From: GJ-E10 sp035625725
GTDB taxonomy: Bacteria > Pseudomonadota > Gammaproteobacteria > Burkholderiales > Burkholderiaceae_F
Assembly: GCA_035625725.1 (NCBI GenBank)
Contig: DASPPB010000028.1
Span: 28,835-92,834 of the forward strand
Direction of reading: 5' to 3'
DNA length: 64,000 nt
Shown here piece after piece: positions 29,614 to 37,486 of the stretch (position 1 is its first letter; each line of letters begins with the position of its first letter). The position numbers and the translations under genes were made by a program. Below the pieces are notes generated by a model, which did no database searches, was not told the origin of the DNA, and saw only the letters and a list, made by a program, of their open reading frames with translations.

Positions 29614-30684
29614 TTAGAAACCGAGCCCGAGCGCGACGTAGCTCGCGAGGACGCCGAGGGCAATGATCGAAACGGCGAGCAGCGCCAGCACGCGCAAGGG
29701 GAAGGATTGCGCCAGCATAGCCATCGAAGGTGCGCTGATCGGCGGCAGGGTCACCAGGAGGGCCGCTGCCGGGCCTACACCCGCACCGAGCAGCAGCATT
29801 GATTGAACGATCGGAACCTCGCCGGCCGTCGGGATGACGAACAGGCAGCCCGCCGCCGCCATTGCAACAATCCAGTTGAGTTCGTTGCCGATTCCGGGAC
29901 CCAGTTGGGGAAAGAGCCAAGCGCGCGCGGCACCAAGGAGAAGGACCAGTATGGCGTACTCGGGCAGCAGGCGCACGGACATCCGCAGCGCAAGTCTTGC
30001 CCATCGCGCAAACACATTGCCGGCCTCGTCGTCGGGGGCCTCGCGCGGCATCGCGGCGGGCGGCTCGCGGTTGAACCCGTCGAGTCGGTCCGCTAGGTAG
30101 CCCAAACCGAAGACCATCAGCAGGCCGAAAGCGATGCGCAGCAGACTCCAGTTCCAGCCCAACACGAAGCCGAGGAAGACGAGCGTGGCCGGGTTGAGCA
30201 TCGGGTTGCCCAGCCAGAACGCGATTGCCGCGCCGGCCGAGGCACGGCGCGCACGCAACCCCGCTACGACGGGCGCCGCACAGCACGTGCACATCATCCC
30301 CGGAACAGAAAGAATGCCCGCCGCCGCGACGCTGCGGAAGCCCACCGTGCCGAGTACCCGGGCAATCCATTGCGATGGAATCAGGACCTGGACGGCGGAA
30401 CCGACCAGCAATCCCAGCACCAAAGCCTTCCAGATGGCCTTGCCGTAGGCCAACGCATACTCCAGTGCGGCGCCGAGCGAGGGCGGGGGCGGGGTCGCGC
30501 TGTCGCCCGTGAGGATAGAGGATCCGATCGAATGGTGGGACGCCGCGAACCATGCGCGTCCGTAGTAGGGCACCCACTTCACGTAGGCAAGGCCGACCAC
30601 GACCAGGGCGACGAAGATCGTCCATCGCAGCGCGACATCCGATCTTGCGACGGACTTCACGGCGGATTTCCCGGCTGGACTCAT
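29614..30684 (-). CDS. Putative permease, ArsP/YraQ-like (DUF318) family
   Basis: Integral membrane protein of 356 aa with about eight to ten hydrophobic helices. The segment GMMCTCCAAPVVAGLRARR followed by AAIAFWLGNPMLNPATLVF is typical of the YraQ/ArsP_1 permease group. Some members export organoarsenicals, and many have unknown substrates. The Cys-Thr-Cys-Cys group could bind metal. The ATG overlaps the stop of the upstream CPBP-type gene (ATGA) and lacks its own ribosome-binding site, so translation is probably coupled. The substrate is not predictable. Confidence 0.75.
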   Translation of the reverse strand: MSPAGKSAVKSVARSDVALRWTIFVALVVVGLAYVKWVPYYGRAWFAASHHSIGSSILTGDSATPPPPSLGAALEYALAYGKAIWKALVLGLLVGSAVQVLIPSQWIARVLGTVGFRSVAAAGILSVPGMMCTCCAAPVVAGLRARRASAGAAIAFWLGNPMLNPATLVFLGFVLGWNWSLLRIAFGLLMVFGLGYLADRLDGFNREPPAAMPREAPDDEAGNVFARWARLALRMSVRLLPEYAILVLLLGAARAWLFPQLGPGIGNELNWIVAMAAAGCLFVIPTAGEVPIVQSMLLLGAGVGPAAALLVTLPPISAPSMAMLAQSFPLRVLALLAVSIIALGVLASYVALGLGF

Positions 30685-31547
30685 AGAGGGATAACGAGGT
30701 GACGGTGGACGCTTGGGATTCTCGCACGAGCGCAGTTATCGGAAACTGCATCGGGCGCGCCGGCTCTGCCGGCGGACGGTCGACAGATCGAGGTCGTGGG
30801 CGAGACGCTCGTGCTGATCGAGGCGGTGCACGCTCGGCGACCAGGATTCAGACGGGAAATTCTAGGGGGACCGTCTGGAGTTCGTGGCGCGGCACGCGAG
30901 AAGTGGCCGCCATAAAAATATGCGCCAAGCCCAATTGTGAAAATCCAATCGCCCCATAAGCCGTGTTCCAGCGAAACGACCGGCAGTGAGCGCGTATTGG
31001 CGTAGGTGTAGGCAAACCGCATTCCTCCGAAAACTGACAACGTCGGCGCAACAACATTACCCAGTTGCAAATGCGCTAACGCAAAGGAACATGTGCTTGC
31101 AAGAATCATTGCCCAAGCGCCGGTAAAAAGCGCCTGGTACCGATGAAAGATGAAAACCCGGAAGATCAACTCCTGGGCAGGGGCGGAAGTCAAGGCGTAG
31201 AGCAGAACAATCGCAAGCCATAAGAATGGACGCTTGAACGTAAAGGCGAACACGCGAACTTGCGATGACGCGATCGTCATTGCCAGGACTGCGGCGCCAC
31301 CGAGCAGCAGGACAACGGCGATACGACGCAAAACGACGGCTAAATTGGCCGGAACCGAATGCAACTGTCGCCGATCGAAAGACGGATCGCGCCAGAAAAT
31401 GGCCAGCAGCAGCGCAGCGATCAGGAGCAACTGGGGAATCACCGACCGCTTCATGACCGGCTCCTGCCAGGCGGCGAGAAAGGGCAACCCTAGGAACAAG
31501 ACGGCAAATTCCAGGGCGAGGCGTATGCGACTCGGCCCGCAGTTCAT
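30681..31547 (-). CDS. CPBP-family intramembrane protease homologue
   Basis: Multi-pass membrane protein (288 aa from the ATG at 31547) with the Abi/CPBP arrangement. Motif 1 is AQELIFRV (Glu126, Arg130), motif 2 is SFALAHL (His159), motif 3 is LEHGLWGD (His195). Motif 1 normally reads EExxxR; here the first Glu is Gln. After the last helix there is an unusual ~60-residue Ser/Arg/Pro-rich tail. The end overlaps the permease start by 4 bases, which supports the frame. The start is uncertain: no good ribosome-binding site, and a TTG at 31613 is possible. Confidence 0.65.
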   Translation of the reverse strand: MNCGPSRIRLALEFAVLFLGLPFLAAWQEPVMKRSVIPQLLLIAALLLAIFWRDPSFDRRQLHSVPANLAVVLRRIAVVLLLGGAAVLAMTIASSQVRVFAFTFKRPFLWLAIVLLYALTSAPAQELIFRVFIFHRYQALFTGAWAMILASTCSFALAHLQLGNVVAPTLSVFGGMRFAYTYANTRSLPVVSLEHGLWGDWIFTIGLGAYFYGGHFSRAAPRTPDGPPRISRLNPGRRACTASISTSVSPTTSICRPSAGRAGAPDAVSDNCARARIPSVHRHLVIPL

Positions 31548-32193
31548 TCTGAGCGGCGTCACGCGAGCCGGCACGGTCGTCCCATTGCAAAGTGGGATGT
31601 TTCGTGCGACCAAAGTCCGTATGACGGGGCTTTGCGCAAAGCCCCGGCCGGACCGGCCATTTTGCCTGAGCCCCCACGCTTACCGACCAACTTACGGGCG
31701 GGTGAGGCCTTGCGTGCGGGGGCGCCGGTGTCGCGCCAGTGAAGTTGGCCCCGGCGAAGTCGCGTCAGCACGTGTTCGATGGTTGGGCGCCTTGCGCTGG
31801 GATCCCCACGAAGAGTTTTTGAGATGGCCATCGTCGGCGCGCGCGAACGTGTCCTTTTGCGGCCACACTGCAGGATCCTTCGCGTACTTCGGGGCTCGCG
31901 AAAATTTGACCGAAGCTGACACCCATCGCGCCGCGCAGGACGAAAGCTTGACGGCGCGTTGCGTCATATTTTTGTCATTTTTTTTGAGCGCTCCGCGAAT
32001 TCCAAAAGGACAATGGCCAACGCATCGAGAGATTTCGAGTCGCCGTAAAACTCCGGCATTGACTCAGCGCAACTTCGGAGCCCACCGGCGCCGCGACGGA
32101 CAGTGCCTTTTGGTGCATAGTGTGCACTGTGGTTGTCCCAAACCGTAGCTGTTGGGCCCTACGCAGGGTCTTTCGAGGCAACCGCAACGCCAG
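31548..32193. other. Long intergenic gap with tandem palindromes
   Basis: About 650 bases between the divergent CPBP-type and PhoU-like genes. Neither strand holds an ORF I can support. One candidate of 90 codons on the minus strand (31559-31831) is basic, low in complexity and runs through the palindromes. The gap holds the palindromes at 31626-31658 and an AT-rich patch with an eight-T run around 31966-31985. A promoter for the downstream module probably lies here but I cannot place it. Confidence 0.5.
31626..31658. repeat. Two abutting perfect palindromes
   Basis: A perfect 20-base palindrome (GGGGCTTTGC then its complement, 31626-31645) is followed without gap by a second perfect inverted repeat, GGCCGG-A-CCGGCC (31646-31658), then ATTTT. 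On the plus strand the second hairpin plus T run resembles a terminator; otherwise the pair could be a protein-binding or transcript-processing site. Confidence 0.6.
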
Positions 32194-34125
32194 ATGTTGG
32201 AAAAGCGCAAGGCCATAGAAACACTTGGTGAAGCGAGTCTGCTGCTACCTGCGCAGACGGCCGCTGCACTGGCGGCCAACGACCGCTTGAAGTACTACCT
32301 CTCCGTGCTGGAGGTTGCGATCCAGCACGCGGACACCCCTAGCGCAACCCCGATCGATCTGTCACGAGAGCGCGTAGCGACCGGCGTTCGTGAAACTTGG
32401 CCCGATGAAATGTCCGTCGGTGCGGTCCGGGTCGGAGGTGAATACGAGTTCCCGCAGTTGGCAAACTTGCGCCGCGCCGTGGTCGCGGACCTTGCAACGA
32501 TGGCTGCGCCGCTCGTTGCGGTGGACCCGGGCGGCGAGTTTGCGCAGCGCGTACAAACGCTAAGTGCGTGGCTGGAGGCTCTTTCGCCTGCGCGCTTGGG
32601 ACCGGCCGCGATCGAACGCATCGTCGGGGCGGGCGCTAAGGAGTTCGACACCGTTCACAGGCTGATTATGGACATGCACAGGGCCGTGAATGCCCTGGTC
32701 GCCAAGACAGCCGCCGAGGTGGTGGAGGGCGCCCACGTCTGGAACCTGGAGGAGGACGATCGCGCACGGGTTGTGGCATTCATGCGGGGGTTGAATCGAA
32801 CCGCTTGGGTCAAATTTGACCACCCGGGCCTTGCGACGGCGGCTACACGATCGGGCGAAAGGTTGCTCATTCAAAATGACATTGGCGTCAACGCGGCGCA
32901 CGTACTGGTTATCGCGATTGTCGGGACCGTTCTTACGCTCACCTATTCCGATTTGCACCAGACGCGCTTTGAATTTTTCCGCGATGCCCTAGGTGCCCAT
33001 GGCGTGCGCTGGAGTGTGGTGCAGCCCCGCGCGGGCGAGGCGCTGAATTTGGGCGAAGTCTATTGGGTCGGCACCGCGACATTCGAGGCGCCGGATTTTC
33101 CGGCCTTGGATGAAGTTCTGACCTTTATTGGGTCCCGAATCGTTTTTTTGATCGACTGGAACCGGGCGCGCAAGCGACTGCAAGCCTTTGTCGACCGAGA
33201 GTGTGCGCGCAACGTGCTCAGAGCCGCCGCAGACCGCGAGGTCGGACACATTGGATGGCTGCGCCTGGGGGCGGAACGACTGCTTTTTGGTGTGATGCAA
33301 GCCGTCGGCGACGGAGCCTTTCGGCTGGGAGACACGTTAGAGGACGTGCTGGGAGACGCCGCCGCGGAGACGTTTTTGGTCGACACCCTAACGCTTTGCG
33401 CCCAGGGATTGCGCGACGGGCGCGCGTCGTCGCAAATCGAAGACGAGGTTCGATTACTGCTTCGGCGCCAGCTTCAGGATCGCTCCAGCGAGTTCGATCT
33501 TGCCGCTGAACACGCGAGCTATTGTCACGAAATCGCGCTGGCGGTGCGTGACTCGCTGGCGCATCCGCACGAATTTGACCGAGATGCAGTGGCTCGGGCA
33601 AAGGCCTGGGAGAGCAGGGCAGACGAATTGGTGACACAAGCGCGAACTCTTGCAGAACGACACCCGCGGCGCCGGGCCTTTGCGCAATTAGCAGGTAGCG
33701 CCGACGATGTGGCCGACGACTTAGAGGAAGCCATGTTCGTCATGGAACTGCTCTCCGAGCATGCGGCGACCCTTTTGGGCGGCACGCTGCAAAAGGTGCT
33801 GCTGCCCCTGGCCGACACGGTGCTCGACGGGGTACGGGATTACGTGAGGGCGTTGGCGATCGGACGAGGTCTACGCAGGAGCGCGCCATTGGAGGACTCC
33901 CACGAGTTCCTGGAAGTGACCTGGCGCATGATGCACGCGGAGCGGCGGGGTGACGAGCAGTTGCGTGCTGCTCGTCGACAGATTCTCGCCACGGCACAAA
34001 GTTGCGCGGGACTGACCCTCGCGACGGACTTGGCTTTTCAATTGGAAACGGCCACTGATCATCTGCTAACAGTCGCTTACCTTTTGCGTGACCTGGTTCT
34101 CGACCGCGCCACTGCTGCCGCATGA
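32194..34125 (+). CDS. Large protein with C-terminal PhoU/DUF47-like domain; N-terminal half uncharacterised
   Basis: Exact function not recognised. The 643-aa cytosolic protein has two parts. Residues ~1-350 hold conserved-looking polar blocks I cannot assign: FDHPGLATAATRSGERLL (208-225), IQNDIGVNAAHVLV (226-239), LTYSDLH and RIVFLIDWNRARK. Residues ~370-643 form a helical bundle with repeated acidic pairs spaced as in PhoU/DUF47 proteins: ESRAD (473-477), SADDVADDLEE (502-512), ERRGD (583-587), ETATD (618-622). The ATG at 32194 is preferred, with a TTG at 32152 possible. It overlaps the PPDK-like gene by 4 bases, so the two work together. Confidence 0.7.
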   Translation: MLEKRKAIETLGEASLLLPAQTAAALAANDRLKYYLSVLEVAIQHADTPSATPIDLSRERVATGVRETWPDEMSVGAVRVGGEYEFPQLANLRRAVVADLATMAAPLVAVDPGGEFAQRVQTLSAWLEALSPARLGPAAIERIVGAGAKEFDTVHRLIMDMHRAVNALVAKTAAEVVEGAHVWNLEEDDRARVVAFMRGLNRTAWVKFDHPGLATAATRSGERLLIQNDIGVNAAHVLVIAIVGTVLTLTYSDLHQTRFEFFRDALGAHGVRWSVVQPRAGEALNLGEVYWVGTATFEAPDFPALDEVLTFIGSRIVFLIDWNRARKRLQAFVDRECARNVLRAAADREVGHIGWLRLGAERLLFGVMQAVGDGAFRLGDTLEDVLGDAAAETFLVDTLTLCAQGLRDGRASSQIEDEVRLLLRRQLQDRSSEFDLAAEHASYCHEIALAVRDSLAHPHEFDRDAVARAKAWESRADELVTQARTLAERHPRRRAFAQLAGSADDVADDLEEAMFVMELLSEHAATLLGGTLQKVLLPLADTVLDGVRDYVRALAIGRGLRRSAPLEDSHEFLEVTWRMMHAERRGDEQLRAARRQILATAQSCAGLTLATDLAFQLETATDHLLTVAYLLRDLVLDRATAAA

Positions 34126-35726
34126 ACGCGGTGGATATTTTTCGTATCGGTACGGCCACCGATAGAGGTTTGTCAGCTCCCTCTGCTGAGGTGATCGGGG
34201 GCAAGGCGCAGGGACTGATGCGCATGGCCTGCATCGGGCTGCCGGTGCCTCCCGCGGTAGTGATTGGCACTCGCTGGTGCGCCCCGGTATTGCAATGCGG
34301 GGGTCTTCCCGAGGCGCTGCGCAATGCGCTGCCCGATGCCTTGGCATGGCTGCAGCAGCGCACGCGGCGCGCCTTCGGCGATCCGCGCCGCCCGCTGCTT
34401 GTTTCTGTGCGTTCCGGTGCCGCGTTTTCCATGCCGGGCATGATGCGGACCTTGCTTAATGTCGGGCTGACGGATTTGACTCTGCCTGGACTCGTGCGAC
34501 TGAGCGGGAATCCGCGTCTTGCCTGGGACAGCTATCGGCGCCTGGTAGCGAGCTACGGCGAGGTGGTCGCGGGCGTGCCCGCCGATGAGTTCGAGGCGGA
34601 AAACGAATCCCTGCACATCTCGGACCTGCGACAGCTCGATTTTGCACAACTACGGAACCTCACGCGGCGCCTCTTGGACGTGTATCGCGCCGCCGCCGGG
34701 GAGCCGTTTCCGCAGGAACCGCGGGAACAGTTGGAGCGAGCGATCTACGCCGTATTCGCGTCTTGGCGCGCGCCGCAAGCAGTCGATTACCGCAAGGTCC
34801 ATGGCATCTCGGAGGAGGCTGGCACTGCCGTTACCTTGCAGGCGTCGGTTTTTGGAAACGCGAGCGGGCTTTCGGGCGCCGGCGTTGGCTTTACGCGCGA
34901 TCCGATACTCGGCGGAGCCGAGCCGGTGATCGATTTTCGTTTTAATGCGCAGGGCGAGGATGTGGTTGCCGGACGCTTATCTACCCACGGCACTTTGGAT
35001 CTGGCTGAAGCATTGCCGGAGGTTTGGCGACAGTTGCGTGATTCGGCAGTCAGGCTCGAGCGCGAGTTTAGCGACATGCAGGATTTCGAGTTTACGGTCG
35101 AGGATCGGCAGCTCTATCTGCTTCAGAGCCGGCCCGGCAAACGCTCATCCCTGGCTGGCGCTCGCATCGCCCTTGATCTTTGCGATGAAGGCGTCATCTC
35201 GCGTTCGGAAGCCTTACGTCGTCTTGACGCAATCGAAGAGTCGGCGCTGGCAATAACCAGAGTCGTGGCCGATGACGGTGACGAACTGGTCCCCTTGGCC
35301 ACCGCGGCAAGTGCGAACACGGGTGTCGCTTGCGGAGAAATCGTCTTTGACGAGTACCGGGCGCGCCAGCGCAGCGGCACGGGCGCGCCGGTGATTTTGG
35401 TTCGGCGACAGGCAGAAACCGCGGATTTGGCCGCGCTGACACTTGCCTCCGGTCTGCTTACGGAGCTTGGTGCTCGTACGTCCCATGCGGCCGTCGTTGC
35501 GCGTCATCTGGGAAAAGTCTGTCTGGTGGGCTGTCGTGATCTTCATATTGACCGAGACCGTCGCGCCGTTCGCATCGGCGCCATGGAGTTGCCGGAAGGC
35601 GCAGTGCTCACTCTCGATGGCAACGAAGGCCGAGTTTATGCGGGCAAAGTGCGCACGGTCGTTGAACGGCCCAAGGATTTGCTGAACCGGATTTCGCGGC
35701 TGCGAAATATCGCCTCCGCAAACTAG
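34122..35726 (+). CDS. Pyruvate phosphate dikinase homologue lacking the PEP/pyruvate barrel
   Basis: The 534-aa protein follows PPDK, not PEP synthase, in its first two domains. ATP-grasp blocks are VSVRSGAAFSMPGMM (94-108), GVGFTRDP (254-261), NAQGEDVVAG (275-284) and LLQSRPGKR (333-341). The swivelling domain has ARTSHAAVVARHLGKVCLVG, with the phosphoryl-carrying His455. It ends ~75 residues later. The C-terminal TIM barrel (~340 aa) that binds PEP/pyruvate is absent, and no remnant follows. It should autophosphorylate from ATP, but the acceptor is unknown. The start overlaps the PhoU-like gene (ATGA). Confidence 0.8.
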   Translation: MNAVDIFRIGTATDRGLSAPSAEVIGGKAQGLMRMACIGLPVPPAVVIGTRWCAPVLQCGGLPEALRNALPDALAWLQQRTRRAFGDPRRPLLVSVRSGAAFSMPGMMRTLLNVGLTDLTLPGLVRLSGNPRLAWDSYRRLVASYGEVVAGVPADEFEAENESLHISDLRQLDFAQLRNLTRRLLDVYRAAAGEPFPQEPREQLERAIYAVFASWRAPQAVDYRKVHGISEEAGTAVTLQASVFGNASGLSGAGVGFTRDPILGGAEPVIDFRFNAQGEDVVAGRLSTHGTLDLAEALPEVWRQLRDSAVRLEREFSDMQDFEFTVEDRQLYLLQSRPGKRSSLAGARIALDLCDEGVISRSEALRRLDAIEESALAITRVVADDGDELVPLATAASANTGVACGEIVFDEYRARQRSGTGAPVILVRRQAETADLAALTLASGLLTELGARTSHAAVVARHLGKVCLVGCRDLHIDRDRRAVRIGAMELPEGAVLTLDGNEGRVYAGKVRTVVERPKDLLNRISRLRNIASAN

Positions 35727-36111
35727 GTTTCGAGCCCTTCACGTCGCGCAAGCGCGACCGCCGCACTCCGGTGGCATGGCTCTGGCCGATGTCCGTCTTG
35801 GCGAGAGCTTTTTCCGCTCAACTCGTCTTTAGCGCAGGACGGGCGCTTGCGCCGTCTTGCCAACTGCCCGACCCACGCGGGCGCAGCTGCGCGGCAAAGA
35901 AAAGGAGTGTCCGCCCCACGAAGGGCCGGCCGCGAGGACGAAGGCATTGGCCACACGGGTCGCATGTCGGATGCGATCGAAGGCGAGCAAGGTGGATCCG
36001 CGGTTCTGACGGTCGCGCAAGCCTGACTTTCGGACTCGCCGCTCAAGGATTGCGCCTACGGATGGCGCCCGAAGCCGCCGATCCGCGCGCGCCATGGCGC
36101 CAGGCCCGCGC
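35727..36111. other. Intergenic gap with hairpins
   Basis: 385 bases between the PPDK-like gene and the convergent SCP2 gene. I see no supportable gene. An inverted repeat GTCGCGC-AA-GCGCGAC (35743-35758) lies 16 bases after the PPDK-like stop. A second near-perfect one, GGACGGGCGC with TT then GCGCCGTC, lies near 35838-35855. Neither has a T run; they may act as weak terminators or transcript-end structures. Confidence 0.5.
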
Positions 36112-36408
36112 TCAGAACAGGCGTTGGAGCTTGAGCGCAACGCTCATGTCGCCCGAAACCTTGAGCCTGCCCGTCATGAATGCCACGGTCGGCTCCAGCT
36201 CGCGTTTGAGCATTGCCGTCAGGTTCTCCAGGGTGATGCCAACGGTACACTCAGCCTCACGGTTGTCGTTCGCGACCCAGTTGGGCACGGACTTCCCGTC
36301 GATGAAGATCACACCGTCGGATCCGCAATCGAACTTCAGGGTCGCATCCAGACCGCTGCTTTCGCCAACTTTGGCGCGCAGGGACTCCGTACAGGCTTGC
36401 AGGTCCAT
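36112..36408 (-). CDS. SCP2 sterol-binding domain protein
   Basis: Single-domain protein (98 aa) of the SCP2 sterol-transfer family, which binds lipids or acyl-CoAs in a hydrophobic tunnel. The central DATLKFDCGSDGVIFIDG beta region and the closing AFMTGRLKVSGDMSVALKL block are family-typical. It is divergent from the acyl-CoA catabolic operon starting at 36593. It may help present hydrophobic acyl-CoA substrates, but that is inference. Confidence 0.85.
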   Translation of the reverse strand: MDLQACTESLRAKVGESSGLDATLKFDCGSDGVIFIDGKSVPNWVANDNREAECTVGITLENLTAMLKRELEPTVAFMTGRLKVSGDMSVALKLQRLF

Positions 36409-36592
36409 GGCAAAGGCTCCGAAAAAATTGCGTGGTGCAAGAACGGGCCGGTGAGGGGCCGCCTGCGAAAGCAGCGGTCACAACCTCGGCGCGTCTTGTT
36501 TCGTTTCGCTGTTAGCATGGTAACGTAAATGCAGAGCGAAAGCGGGCGAACTGCAGACGCAGCGGCGCCGCACCGCAGACTGGGAGACCCGC

Positions 36593-37486
36593 GTGGGACC
36601 TTCAACGGCCGATGGCTATCGCAGCGTGTTTCGCCCTGGCTTGATGGCAGAAAAGCTGGTGTGGGTGACCGGTGGTGGCACAGGCATCGGGCGATGCACT
36701 GCGCATGAGCTCGCCGCTCTCGGCGCCCGGGTGCTCATCTCCGGGCGCAAACCAGAAAACCTCGAGCGCGTTGCCGCCGAAATACGGGAGGATGGCGGAC
36801 GATGCGAATGGATGGCCTTTGACATTCGCGAGGAAGACGCAGTCAAGCGTTGCGTCGCGCAGGCCGTTGCCCAGCATGGCCCCGTGGACGGTCTGGTCAA
36901 CAATGCCGGTGGCCAGTTTCCATCGCCCATGCAAGCCATCAGCAAGCGCGGATTTGATGCGGTCGTCGCAAACAACCTGACCGGCGGATTTTTGATGATG
37001 CGCGAGATCTTTGAGCAGTCGATGCAGCGCCACGGCGGGGCGATCGTCAACATGACCGCGGATTTTCGCAACGGAATGCCGGGCATGGCGCATAGTGGCG
37101 CGGCACGCGCCGGTATGAGCAACCTGACGATGAGTGCCAGCATCGAATGGGCATACGCTGGCGTTCGGGTCAACGCGGTGGCCCCCGGGTGGATTGCGTC
37201 AAGTGGCCTGGACCGCTACGGACCCGAAGTTGCGCCGCTTATCCGCGGGCTGGCGCGGCGCGTGCCGATGCGCCGGCTGGGACTCGAGGCCGAGGTGAGC
37301 GCCGCGATCGTCTTTTTGCTTTCGCCGGCCGCCGCCTTCATCACTGGTGTCACGCTGCAAATCGACGGCGGCGCCTCGCTGGGCAACGCTCTGTACTCCT
37401 CGGTCGACCACGCGCCAGCGCCGGCGTTCGCGGGCTTTCACCGTGCGACCACGCCTCGCGTGCTGCGCGAGGACACGGCGCCATGA
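36593..37486 (+). CDS. SDR-family oxidoreductase (enoyl-CoA reductase-like), AtuB/PECR type
   Basis: Rossmann-fold enzyme of 297 aa with NADP motif TGGGTGIGR (26-34) and NNAGG (103-107). The usual YxxxK is missing: in the aligned block HSGAARAG (167-174) the Tyr position is Ser168 and the Lys position is Arg172. I recall this block from peroxisomal trans-2-enoyl-CoA reductase-like SDRs. The GTG at 36593 with GGGAG upstream keeps the conserved YRSVFRPG start. First gene of the operon; the end overlaps the carboxyltransferase gene by 4 bases. Position matches atuB in acyclic-terpene clusters. Confidence 0.8.
   Translation: MGPSTADGYRSVFRPGLMAEKLVWVTGGGTGIGRCTAHELAALGARVLISGRKPENLERVAAEIREDGGRCEWMAFDIREEDAVKRCVAQAVAQHGPVDGLVNNAGGQFPSPMQAISKRGFDAVVANNLTGGFLMMREIFEQSMQRHGGAIVNMTADFRNGMPGMAHSGAARAGMSNLTMSASIEWAYAGVRVNAVAPGWIASSGLDRYGPEVAPLIRGLARRVPMRRLGLEAEVSAAIVFLLSPAAAFITGVTLQIDGGASLGNALYSSVDHAPAPAFAGFHRATTPRVLREDTAP

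Noticed and set aside
31559..31831. 90-codon minus-strand ORF in the gap before the PhoU-like gene
   Set aside because: Basic, low-complexity, no good ribosome-binding site, and it runs through the tandem palindromes.
35829..36095. Minus-strand ORF of about 88 codons beyond the SCP2 gene
   Set aside because: No motif or ribosome-binding site and atypical composition; cannot be supported.
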